This document shows positions 39,701 to 49,949 of a DNA stretch of 64,000 nt, piece after piece. A program made the position numbers and the translations under genes. The notes beneath the pieces were generated by a model that saw only the letters and a program-made list of their open reading frames with translations, did no database searches and had not been told where the DNA came from. The DNA lies in NCBI GenBank assembly GCA_023846275.1, contig CM043872.1:29316670-29380669 (forward strand). The letters are read 5' to 3'. This stretch comes from Vanilla planifolia (lineage: Eukaryota; Streptophyta; Magnoliopsida; Asparagales; Orchidaceae). Numbering within the stretch: position 1 is the first letter of the stretch; every line of letters starts with the position of its first letter.

Positions 39701-40771
39701 CCAAGAGCATGGAATACCAAGATTGATGGATATCTTCAACAACAAGGATTCCAAAAATGTCCATTTGAGCATGCACTTTACATTAAGACAACTCAAAATA
39801 ATATTCTTATAGTTTGTCTTTATGTAGATGATTTGCTTTATACAGGAAATTCTTTTGAATTGTTTCAAGAATTCAAAAGAACTATGCAGTATGAATTTGA
39901 AATGACAGATAATGGTGAAATGTCATACTTCCTTGGTTTGGAAGTAAAGCAAATGAAAATTGGAATCCAAATCTCTCAAAGAAGATACGCTACTGAACTT
40001 CTAAAGAAGTTTAGAATGGAAGATTGTAAATCAGTGGCAACACCACTTGATGTAAGAATGAAACTAAGTAGAGAAGGAGAAGGAAAAGATGTTGACTCTA
40101 CTTTATTTAAAAGTCTTGTAGGTAGTCTTCGTTACCTCACTATCACAAGACCTGATATTTTATATTCTGTTGGACTCATTAGTCGATATATGGAAAATCC
40201 AAAGGAAACACATTGGATGGTTGCAAAAAGAATACTAAGATATATTAAAGGAACACTTGATTATGGTTTGTATTTCACTAACCAAAGTGGGACAGATTTA
40301 TGTGGCTACTCTGATAGTGATTGGGGAGGTGATATAGATGAAAGGAAGAGTACAACTGGTTATTGTTTCTTCTTCGGATCATCAGCATTTATGTGGAGAT
40401 CAACTAAACAAGATGTCATTGCTCTTTCGTCTTGTGAAGCAGAGTATATTGCAGCTTCATCAACAGTTTGTGAAGCAATTTGGTTACGAAATTTATTACA
40501 GGAGTTACAACATCAACAAGAAGAGCCAACAACTATATTTATTGATAATATGTCAGCCATAAAATTAGAAAAAAATCCAGTACAACATGGGAGAAGCAAG
40601 CATATCGAGACAAGGTATCATTTTCTTCGTGATCATGTCAACAAGGAGACTATAAGATTGGTACATTGCAATACTGAAGAACAAGTAGCTGATATTTTCA
40701 CTAAATCGCTTGGAGTGAAGAAGTTTGAAGAATTACGAGATCAATTAGGGTTGAAGATACTTCAAGTTTGA
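36779..40771 (+). CDS. Copia gag-pol polyprotein, 1,330 residues, intact
   Basis: One open frame from ATG 36779, the first in-frame ATG after the primer-binding site; the frame is also open upstream into the LTR. Order: gag capsid domain (NDNYDNWCIQFKALLGSQDL near the start); Arg/Gly-rich linker; CCHC zinc knuckle CYNCHKFGHYASDC; protease WFLDSGASNHMC; integrase zinc-binding H...H...CEAC, then the core with HTDICGP, LRSDRGGEYTSNEF and PQQNGVAERRNRT; reverse transcriptase with WVYKIKHKADG, CQLDVKSAFLNG and LYVDDLLYTG; RNase H with YSDSDWGGD, SSCEAEYIAAS and DNMSAIKLEKNP, ending near VADIFTKSLG. No stop or frameshift interrupts it. Codon use is AT-rich, unlike the GC-rich host genes nearby. Confidence 0.96.
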   Translation: MSGIMQQVIPRLMNDNYDNWCIQFKALLGSQDLWEIVIDGFDESDATEAEKKLLKENQRKDKKALFLIYQGLDEVTFEKVVEATTSKEVWSKLNTIFKGVERVKRVRLQILRGDFEQAKMNENETISDYISRLIAIVNLMKRNGEQIDDVRVIEKVLRSLTPMFEHVVTAIEESKDICSLSIEELMGSLQVHEQRLKKKAEVTPIDQALESKLNLKEDNTLKKENSNSRGRGQGSYRGRGRGRFQNRSQQKFNQSYTQHGHGRNNSSRGRGQGRNIECYNCHKFGHYASDCWHKNSQSNYVETSKEESISLLAEKEGNEKEDVWFLDSGASNHMCGKRHLFESIENMQASVSLGDSSKLKVEGKGNIKLYKENGFPIIISDAYFIPDMKSNILSLGQLIEKGYIIHMENGYLLLQDSKGRNITKVKMSTNRMFPLQLKSTSEVCYLGHLSNDSLKWHLRYGHLNFGGLKLLAKEGMVKGLPLLDDPNHICEACILGKQHRLPFSKNNTWRAKRPLQLIHTDICGPLVPLSNGGNKYFITFIDDFSRKMWTYFIKEKSAAISIFKEFKCKVEKESGLFIQCLRSDRGGEYTSNEFIQLCKQEGIRHQFTTSYTPQQNGVAERRNRTILDMTRTMMRERNMPKEFWAEAVACSTYLLNRCPTKAVRYMTPQEAWSGYTPSVSHFRIFGCIAYAQVPNATRKKLDDKGEKYIFIGYSEESKAYKLYNPLTKKVFISRDVVFVEEDTWKWTEENDDKTITLGQEEEIQNQQTHDLNSPTSSPSRSTIMQKKTHPIDSSKKMKSLQEIYEQTSQYSNLFCYFADYEPISFDEAVQDINWQKAMDEEIASIEKNNTWELVELPPQKKPIGVKWVYKIKHKADGTVDRYKARLVAKGFKQKYGIDYNEVFAPVARFDTMKLILALAAHHGWKVCQLDVKSAFLNGVLEEEVYIDQPEGYKIVNNPHKVYRLKKALYGLKQAPRAWNTKIDGYLQQQGFQKCPFEHALYIKTTQNNILIVCLYVDDLLYTGNSFELFQEFKRTMQYEFEMTDNGEMSYFLGLEVKQMKIGIQISQRRYATELLKKFRMEDCKSVATPLDVRMKLSREGEGKDVDSTLFKSLVGSLRYLTITRPDILYSVGLISRYMENPKETHWMVAKRILRYIKGTLDYGLYFTNQSGTDLCGYSDSDWGGDIDERKSTTGYCFFFGSSAFMWRSTKQDVIALSSCEAEYIAASSTVCEAIWLRNLLQELQHQQEEPTTIFIDNMSAIKLEKNPVQHGRSKHIETRYHFLRDHVNKETIRLVHCNTEEQVADIFTKSLGVKKFEELRDQLGLKILQV

Positions 40772-40781
40772 GAGGGAGTAA
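40770..40781 (+). other. Polypurine tract
   Basis: GAGAGGGAGTAA directly precedes the 3' LTR and overlaps the polyprotein stop; it is the expected plus-strand primer. Confidence 0.9.
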
Positions 40782-41132
40782 TGTTAGCAAACTTTAAGTT
40801 TTTTAAATGTTTGGTTAGCACTTTTTAAGTGCTTATTAGCATTTTTTAAGGAGTTGTTAGTACTTTTTAAACATGGTTAGTATCTTTTAAGTATTTTGAG
40901 GATTTTTAGGGATTTTAAGTATCTTGAAGATTTTTAGGGATTAGAAACAAACTTTTGAATTATGAGAAAAGATTTGGGAGATTAGATATGTTTTTTTTGC
41001 TATAAATAGATGTAAGTGTTGTTTTGTTATAATGCAATTTTGATGAATAAAAGTTTCTTAGCTATTCTCTTCTTCTTCCTTAAGTCTTTCTTTGCAATTT
41101 CCCAATTTCTCCCTTCTCTTTTATTTCCATCA
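40782..41132 (+). repeat. 3' LTR
   Basis: 351 bp, no difference from the 5' LTR found by eye. TATAAATA lies at 41001-41008 and AATAAA at 41046-41051. The right target duplication ATTCT is at 41133-41137. Confidence 0.96.
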
Positions 41133-41137
41133 ATTCT

Positions 41138-43278
41138 TTCACTAAAAGTCAGCGGTTGACTGACCCCATTCTTCTTTGCATGGAATTGAATCTGATTTCC
41201 AAGTTATTTTTGTTATATTTAAAATTCACTAAATTTCGTTGAGATGTAATCCCTCAAATAGAGTACAACCTCGCATGAGAACTATACCACTATATTAAAA
41301 AATAAATCTTACATTACTATTTAATATTTATAATTAAGATACTTTTTTATTTTATTTTTAAAAACTTAAATTTTTTTTAGGTAAAGTTTATTCTCTATAG
41401 TATGTATCATCTAGTGTAATTTATGTAATGTCATTATGTTTCAATTATTTGTTCAAATATTTTTTTTTATATGAAATAAGTTATACATTATAGTATATTA
41501 TATACTTAAATATGATATTGTGTATAAGGGTTGAAATAATCTCTCAAATGAAATAGTGTATCGAGGGTCCCATGTATCATTTTATGTATAAAAATTTTTA
41601 AAATTATCATTTAATATTTATAATTATTTTTTTTATTATAAATTCAAATATCATAACTTTTATTATGATTTCATGCTTTGTTTTTCTTTTAATATAACCT
41701 TAAAAACAAATGTGATATTTGTTTGTTTAAGAGTTTAATTTATTACATTTGAAAGTCGTTAAAGTGTTTGACAAACTCAACGACTTAATATGTGTTATTT
41801 TGTTAAAAAAAATAAAAAACATACTATTTAATACTTGCAATCATTATATTTTTATTTCATCTAAAATTTGTTAAAATATAGCCTTTTCATTTATATAATT
41901 ATTTTATTTTTTAAATTTTATCAAATAAATATGTTATAACTCATTTTTTAATTATATCTATTTTATCATGCTTCTACCTCATAATGTTTAGGATGCAATT
42001 ATCAAAACAAATAAAACCTCATCAGATATTACAATTATGTTTAGAGAAAAATGAATAGTGTTATATTTATTTATTATGTAGTTATGATTAAAATCAAGTA
42101 AATTGAGCGTATAATGCTATGCTTCAATACATGTTAAAACATAAATACAATTTTTTTATACATAAAATCTAATGTCAATTTAATAGATAAAATAATAAAT
42201 CTAAAGTAACAATAAATATTTACAATAATTATTTAAAGTCGTGCGAATCCAAAAAGATATTAAAATGTAGAGCTCTATGATATATATTGTTTTATGTATT
42301 ATGATTACTAGGATTATATAACTCAATATTAATCATCATCAAAAGTCAATAATTTTATAAAAAAAACTAAGAATGTTTTCATAATAATCATCACATTTAT
42401 CACATTAATTATCCAATCATAATTGTGATAATGTCTAATAAAGTTTATCACCTTTAGTAATACTCAATACAAAATTTAGTATGTAATTCAATTAAAAAAA
42501 ATCATGTTTTCAAGAGATTTTCTAATTCAAAACATATTATGTGAGCCATGTTTTAGGGATTTTAAGTTTGAAACAATTGATAAATCGATTTCAAAATTAT
42601 TAAAAATATATATATAATTTATCAGAATTTTTAACACAAATTAAAATAAATATTTTTACAGTCAAAATCATTTGTTTTATGCTAAAATCAACATTACCAA
42701 CTCTTATACAAAACCTAGCTGGTTTAACATCCAAAATAGTCTGCTGGGCGAGATTCATGGCGCGACAGCAATTTGACACTTGGCCAGATCAGATTAAACT
42801 CCCAAATGGGCCCCACACCCATTTGACCGTACCGACGTCCTCTGCACCATCTCCCCTCACCCCTTCCTCTTTTCCACTTCCGTTCCTTCCTTTTCTTCTT
42901 CTACGAACCCGTGAGTAACGTGCACTCTTACCATTATGATATTATTTATAGAAGATATGCATATTATCTGTCCGCCGGGAGGGTACATGGCCGGATTTAA
43001 TGACGTGGCGATTTTCTATTAGCTACATTTCCCCGGCCGTCCCTGCTTCGTCATCGGGTTCACAAGTGCCGGACAACCTGGTTTTGGTGGTCCAATCTGC
43101 CAACTGACGCCGTTCTTAGGCACCGGCTTTTGCCGTCGCTGTCGTATGTGGGCTGACGGCCTGCTGCTGGTTTCAGACTTCTGAGAAGGCTCCTTTCAGC
43201 AGCCTTCTTTCCCGTCTTCTTCTTCATGGTATATTTACGCTAATAAAGTAGAATATAGAATACATATTAAAAATTCCA
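41138..43278. other. AT-rich intergenic DNA and KNOX promoter region
   Basis: Nothing coding is recognised from 41.1 to 42.7 kb. From about 42.7 kb base composition rises, and the stretch to 43.3 kb, with pyrimidine-rich blocks (42840-42905) and a GACGTGGC element near 43001, is a plausible promoter and leader of the KNOX gene. Confidence 0.45.
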
Positions 43279-43300
43279 ATATATATATATATATATATAT
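43279..43300. repeat. (AT)11 microsatellite
   Basis: Uninterrupted AT dinucleotides just upstream of the first in-frame ATG of the KNOX gene. Confidence 0.9.
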
Positions 43301-43347
43301 TGCTGCATCTCGATGGCGCTCCCCATTCGTCATACGACGCTATCGGA

Positions 43348-45660
43348 ATGGCTACGTCAGCGAGGGGAACCACGCATTCGTTCGGAAACTCGATAAAAGA
43401 GGACGCGAAAGAGAAAGATAGCCGGGTTTCTTCCGGAGGACCGACACGGCTCAACCGTACGATTCGTCAGCAACAGAGCCACCAATGCCTCGCCGACGAA
43501 AGACACCCATTTCGCCTACAATCCGCCTCCGAGGAACCGGTAGACCGTGGGGTCCCTCGGGACGAAAATTCTGGTGGAGAGATGGAGTACGTTAGGCGGA
43601 AGGCGGAGATATTGGCTCATCCTCTCTACGAGCAGCTGCTCTCCTTGCACGTGGCGTGCCTTCGGATCACCACGCCGGTGGACCAGCTCCCGCGGATCGA
43701 CGCGCAGCTTGAACTATCTCAGCAAGTAATTGCAAGATACTCCGTCTTCGGCAGGAGCACCAGCGGGGAGATTCTGACCGGAAGCTGCAACGAGCTCGAT
43801 CAATTCATGGTTTGATTTTCTTGTGTCCCCTATTCCGCCGTTGGTTTTTTTAGCTATCAAAATCCTAGGGAAATTTGGAATGTTTAGGAAGGCTGGATCA
43901 TATTATTCACATTGGCCATGTCTAATAGAAACAATCTCTGTTTTAGAAGACATTTGAAGTGGAATGAAAGCGTAGACGTTCTTGTTTCTTTCTTACTTGA
44001 GAAGAAGAAAAACATCAATCTATGCCTGCTTAGTTTTCACTCCATAATTTTTCACATGAACACTTCTTTTATCAGCGTCTTTAGTTGAATATTCCCTGAT
44101 TTGTGGCTCCGAACTTGTCCTCATTTTTTCTCCTAAGGCTCATTATGTGCTGGTACTGTGTTCGCTCAAAGAGCAGCTGCAACAACATGTTCGTTTACAT
44201 GCAATGGAGGCTGTGATGGCTTGTTCGGAGCTGGAGCAATGCTTGCAAAGTTTAACTGGTAAATATTTTCTCAAACATGAACTACTATACTATATAATAA
44301 TAGCAACTTAACCATAGTCGGATGAAAACCTTAATTTCAATCTTCCTGGATTTCCCTTGTTTCCTAAGAACTTAGAATCAGTTGTGTAGGAAACCTTTTG
44401 TGCTTCGTTTTACATTTGCTTTGCCATTTGTTTGAGTAAACTGTCTGTTTTTGATTCATGTCACGCTGCTTTTAAAGCCTGAATCGTTCCAGTTTCATTT
44501 GTCCTGTAAAAGTCATAAACTGAATCCTGGTCTGGAATATAGATCAACATCATGCTTCATGGAGAGAGTCTAAGCAAACATTTTAGCAAACAAGACAGTT
44601 CTTAACTTCAAACAATGCAAGTTGGAAAGCCCACTGAATCCAACTTATCCTTTGCAACTTGTAGAAGACTAGTTTTTGGCAAGGAGTTTATTTTCCTTCT
44701 GATCCAATAGGCACCTCTCCGGGAGAGACCACCGGTTCAACAATGTCAGATGAAGAAGATGATGGTGTGGACAGCTTCTATGGTGGAAATAAGGATGAAA
44801 CCGACTGTTTTGGAATTGGTCCTCTTGTAACAACTGAGAGCGAGAGGACATTGATGGAGAGAGTTAGACAAGAGTTGAAACATGAATTAAAGCAGGTGAT
44901 TCTCTGCTACAAAGACCATTTTGCAGAATTTGAGCAGCCAACACATATAGTCATCAGCTACTTATCCACAATTGCCCCTTTTTGATATCCAGGGTTACAA
45001 AGAGAAGATTGTGGACATTAGAGAAGAGATTCTTCGCAAAAGAAGAGCCGGCAAACTCCCCGGGGAGACCACATCCCTTTTGATGGCCTGGTGGCTGTCT
45101 CACTCAAAGTGGCCTTATCCAACTGTAAGCGCATGCCTGCTGTCTCACTAAATTGATTCTTTATTCCAACTTTTTTGCAATGATAGAACTTGCGATTGCT
45201 TCTTTGTAGTTAGTTTTTTCATGAATCTCCCTATTCTATATCAAGTTTAAGGAACTAACAGTGGTTCATGCATTTAGTTATTTTTCAAGATTCAAACAAC
45301 CAAGCTATGTAACCTTCCTAGTTCGACATGATTCGTGCTTGAAATAGTTCTTCCATGCTCAGAAATTTTGAATGCTATGCAGTGACAGTTGAATTGCTAA
45401 TCTTCTATTAATTAGGAGGAGGACAAGGCTCGGTTGGTTCAAGAAACTGGATTGCAACTGAAGCAGATAAATAATTGGTTCATCAACAAAAGGAAAAGAA
45501 ACTGGCAATGTAACCCTTCATCTTCAACATTGATAAAAAGTAAACGCAAACGGTACGCAAGCTTTGTGCTCATCCTATTTAAATTAACGGTCGTCATTGT
45601 AAACTTTAGCCAACACCTTTCTAAGCAAATGTTGTTTTGTGTAAGAAGTGATGCAGGTGA
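43348..45660 (+). CDS. Class II KNOX homeodomain protein, KNAT7-like
   Basis: TALE homeodomain transcription factor. KNAT7 proteins repress secondary-wall programmes in other plants; a role here is inferred by similarity. Exons: 43348-43809, 44138-44258, 44711-44895, 44993-45124, 45416-45552, 45657-45660 (346 residues). Domains: KNOX1 ([20 protein letters not shown], about 82-127), KNOX2 ([20 protein letters not shown], about 157-193), the acidic MSDEEDD linker, ELK ([19 protein letters not shown], about 244-262) and a three-residue-loop homeodomain with SHSKWPYPT and [13 protein letters not shown] (about 267-330). The last exon supplies one base plus TGA, so the protein ends SKRKR, as KNAT7 proteins do; reading on without that splice adds 17 codons. 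The homeodomain has WFINK where WFINQ is usual. A shorter start at 43582 (269 residues, [10 protein letters not shown]) is also possible and the 5' extension may be leader. Confidence 0.9.
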
Positions 45661-47752
45661 CAACGTTGATGTCTAACAAGTTTAAATGAATAATGTGATC
45701 AAATCAAACTGGATCAGAGTCAAAGTTCACCTTCATCTTAAGGCCTAACTGGGTTCAACAAATTTGAGATATGTAACAAAGTTATACATCTTTTACATGT
45801 GTATGCTAATGTAAGACTTGCTAATCCAGTTTAGGCATCTTAACCTTAGATGTTGCAAGGAATCAAAATTCCATGTTTTCCATTCAAACTGGCTTTGGTT
45901 CTGTTAAGTGATAAGAGGGAAGGCTTTAGACAAATCATTTTTTTTCCCTTTTCTTTGTTGAATGCCATAGTTTCTTTTTAATCCTTTTCTTTGTTGAATG
46001 CCATAGTTTCCATGTTTTCCATTGCTAATTTATAATGCCAATCATTAATTTGTAAAGAGTTTAACAAAGTCAAACAAATAACTTATAATTATGATAAATG
46101 CTAAAGTTACAGAGTAGATTTTACATGTATGTAAGTGCAAGTCCTATTTATGTGTCAAAATGTGAGGTCTCGATTAGTCCTTTAAACTTCTTAAAGATAA
46201 AAATTTAAATGATGAACAAGATATATATTATTTGTCATTTGTCTATTCTATTATCGATATGGGACTAACATGTCCACCTGGAGACGCATTGCCTCTAGAT
46301 GAAGTGGTGATAGTAATTTTCTTTGACTAATTTGAAAGGTATTACAATTAGATTGATAAGTTTATTATGTGGTATCGAATTATTAAACTATTTAGCTCTT
46401 AGGCTATTAACTTGTTTTATTAATGGATCAATGAACTATTTTACTTTACAATCATTTATGTTATCTATTTAGAGTTATCGACCTATCTTATTGTTAAGTC
46501 TTTAACTTTTTATGTGCGACACTCAATAGATGATTTTTTAATACAAGATTGATTTTTTACGAAGCTTATTTAAAAGAAACCTTATGTTTAATCATCAAAA
46601 ACAACTTTAGATAAATTGTTAGAAATGATAGGAGTAGGTTTTAAAACAACCTACGATTTAGATCAAAGAAGAGCTCGATGTTTTGGTTGGAGAAATTCTA
46701 AAAAAAATATTTATTATAACCATAAAATGTATGTCAAAAATTGTGAAGGAACATACAATTATGATCAACAATTGCATCTTTGATATGCACCATTTCTAAA
46801 GCAAGGATGCATTAAGTAAATAACAAAATAAAATGAAGTTAATTTAATTTTCCTATAATATGATTGGTGATAGCAATGTGGCTATTCGACATCTTGTATG
46901 TCATATCATTTATAAGAATTAATTTTATATATAATTGCATGGATAAATTTTTTCTTCCTAACATCTTTGGTCTATTTTATTTTGATTTTGTATATTGTAA
47001 TTTGATTCTACATATTTAGTATTGACCTTCTCGTTAAAACTCAAACGAATTTGAAATATAAATAATATTTTTTATTTGTGTTATTTGAATAATATGTCTT
47101 CTACATATGAAATTAAAAATTTATAAAATGTTATATTTATATAAGACATATCTAATTAAGAATTTATTTATTTTAGGACCCATTAATAAAAAAAAAATCC
47201 TAAATAATGATTTAATACTGATTTTCATATTCCAACCATAGTTTTTATCTACATTTTAAACACATTATAAAGTCATGAACATTGTTTTATCATCTTCTCA
47301 TACTTGTCGTTTAATAACGAAACGCTCGACTTTCAAACCTCAAATTAAATGAATAAATTAGTGGAGACGAACGGTTACTGAAAACAACGATGATATGAAA
47401 CTGATTTTGACATTGCGGCCAGGAGTATTGGATGCTAAGGGTAGCATCAAGATTCTCAAATATAGGACGTGGCGTTATCTAAGTTCGTCGTCTTTCATAA
47501 TTGTCAATTTCCGTGGGCTTCACAGAAGATAAAAATCGTACGCCCGTTGGCTTGTCCTTTTTAAATTTTTTTTAATTTTATTAAAAAGTTTTTTGACATT
47601 TAATTATTTCTGGAAATTTCGCACTGTTCAACTTGGAGAGCCGAACCATCACTTAAAAACCCTAGCTCCCGATCAGTCGCGAGGTAAATTACTTATTTCG
47701 CGATGGTCGGCTTGATTTATGAGTTCATCTCGAGGAGTGCTCTGCAGTTTGA
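45661..47752. other. Intergenic DNA between KNOX and CRF genes
   Basis: AT-rich. A short open stretch near 46610-46790 and the GATATGGGACTAAC-type sequence near 46255 resemble transposon debris but cannot be assigned. The last 100 bp, with AAAAACCCTAGC near 47657, is a likely 5' leader of the CRF gene. Confidence 0.45.
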
Positions 47753-49949
47753 ATGAATTGTGGACCCGATGACATCGAATCTACTTCACCGGTACTTGCC
47801 GGTGAAACTCTCCGTTCATCTCCCAACTACTACGAGGAAAAAGATAATCGCCGGAAAAACGAGCAGGCGAGAGCGATGGTTTCTATCGGGAATCCTAGAT
47901 GGCTCCGTATTTTTTTCACTGACGCGGACGCGACCGATTCATCCTCAAGTGATGAGGAAGCCGTGGGCTACTCCAGGCGGCGGGTGAGAAAGCATGTTCG
48001 TCAGATTGCTTTTGAGCTGAAACCTATGCGTCACCTGATTCCGTTGAAGAAGCGACCATTGGCGTTGGAAGAGTTGCCTGGGGCTGATGTGCCAAAGAGA
48101 TTCCGTGGGGTTCGCCGTCGCCCGTGGGGCAAGTGGGCGGCGGAGATTAGGGATCCCAACCAAAGGAAAAGGCTCTGGCTTGGAACTTACGACTCGGCCG
48201 AGGAGGCTGCTGCTGTTTACGACTCAGCTGCCATCCGGCTTAAGGGGTCAAACGCCGTGACGAACTTTCCCGTGGTGAAGCGCATGCTACCGCGTTTGTC
48301 TCAGGATTCGCCGGTGAAGTTTTTGCACTTGGAAAGGATCAGCAAGGGAACGCATTCTCTGCGTGTAGGCAATGGCTTGACCGCTTCTAATGACCAAAAG
48401 AAGAGATCGCTCGGTAAATTTTTGGGGAAACGAAGATGCTTGGGAATTGGTGATTTTGAGAAAGCACACAGAACCGGGAAACAGTTGGAGCAGGTATTTG
48501 TGATCATGTAGTTGTTCGTTTTTGAGGCTTTTTCAACAGAATTATGACTATTTAGTGCTTATCATGTATTGCTTGCTTTAGGTTTCCAAAGAGAACATGG
48601 ATATTAAAGAGCACTTTCATCTTGAGCAAAAAACATTGAAATTGTCTGATGGCACTGACCCGTTTTTGAACGCTTTACAGCAACCTCTATCCAAGCGGCC
48701 TTCTCCAATTGTAAGTGAGGATCGTGCCTGGTTAGTTTTTACATGATTTAACAGGATTCCATCCTATATGATGACATTGGGGTATATAAAGAGCACTCAT
48801 ATTTGGAGCCCATTACCTTTTGGAACTTAAAAACCAAGCAGTCTTACATCAGTACAGTGTATGTATGCTGCTATTCAATTGTTTTATGGTATCATAATTC
48901 ATAAACTTTAAAGATGTGCATTAAGTTTTTGAATAAGGCTTTTATTTCTTTTGTATTGATCTGTTATAACTTTCCACACCTATCCCCAAACTGGATTGCT
49001 TTTTGAAGAAACGAGAAGAACATGACATAGAGAAATTATTTTTCGTTATTGTTCTTAGGGTATGCAGGAACTCCAAGAGGAAGAATAAGACCAACACATG
49101 ATAACACAAGTTGTTTGATTCTTATATTAGGAACAAACTCACCCAATGCTCCATCGAGAGATTCCTTTTACAAGCCAACAACAATATCAAGTAATCTTTA
49201 GGTAGGAAAGAAATACAAAATGCTATAACATCTATCCCTAAATAAGAACAGTAATAATAAAATCTTAGCACTAGTTCGTTTTTTTGGAATCGGTCCACGT
49301 TGCTGAAATTCTTCAATTTTGGCCTTCAGTTGATTCCCTGGTACGACAAAACCATCATTGATCGAATGACCATAACTGCTGTATATCCAAGCTGAGGTTG
49401 TTTGATTAATGTGTTCAGTCGATTGCTGATTTGACTGAACTGCAAGTAACCAAGCTTTTGCGGCTTTGATTTCGGTTTTCTTTTGAGTAGCGTTCCATAA
49501 CATGTTCCACATATCATTTCTTGAATTAGTTAAATTCATAATGCTATAGTTTTCTCAAATGAAAAACTTTACCTTTTGATCTTTGCATATTGCAAGTCTT
49601 GAAAGTATTATGTTCTCTCATACCCAGTTTTTGTCTTCATCTTATTATTTTTTATCTTGATCTTGTGCTAGGATGAGAAGGGCCAAGTGGTTCTTGGTTC
49701 TGGCTTGCAACTGAATCTCTGGAGTTATCAACGAAGGAAAAGAAGCTTCCTTGGCAAATCTTCATCCTCCAATTTTCTTGAAGGTAACTTTGGCAGGTAT
49801 GTTAAAACATATTTTAACCTCAAATGATCACTACATTGGAACCTTTATGCTGATTTATATTTGACTCTTTCTTGGCAGAAGCAATGCAAATCGTACTGTT
49901 TGATGCTAAGAAGGCAATCAGTCAGTTCTGGGAAGCTCGAGGAGCCTAA
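47753..49949 (+). CDS. CRF-type AP2/ERF transcription factor
   Basis: DNA-binding factor of the cytokinin response factor branch of ERFs. Exons: 47753-48493, 48582-48710, 49672-49783 (or -49796) and 49879-49949 (or to 49903). The first exon has the CRF module ([18 protein letters not shown] then [11 protein letters not shown], residues 52-85) and the AP2 domain ([20 protein letters not shown] to AVTNF, about 115-172), whose [18 protein letters not shown] and [12 protein letters not shown] are intact. Exon 2 ends in SKRPSPI, where CRFs have an SP(T/V)SVL motif. Exon 3 encodes [11 protein letters not shown]. Two good donors 13 nt apart give two C-termini: one ending EEAMQIV...EARGA (350 residues) or one ending [10 protein letters not shown] (339 residues). 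Most CRFs have no coding intron, so the later exons are less certain than the first. If exon 1 is not spliced the protein stops at 48511 after 252 residues. Confidence 0.85.

Larger units (their letters stand above)
36337..41132 (+). mobile_element. Complete Ty1/copia LTR retrotransposon, 4,796 bp
   Basis: LTR (351 bp), primer-binding site, one long gag-pol frame, polypurine tract, LTR (351 bp), flanked by ATTCT. The two LTRs read identical base for base in my comparison, including an eight-T run, so insertion is recent in evolutionary terms. All domains needed for an autonomous life cycle appear open and carry their catalytic motifs. The insertion lies 412 bp upstream of the small minus-strand gene at 35709-35924. 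The lineage within copia is not assigned. Confidence 0.97.

Noticed and set aside
43300-43347. Upstream extension of the KNOX frame from 43300
   Set aside because: It begins with TTG; the first in-frame ATG is 43348.
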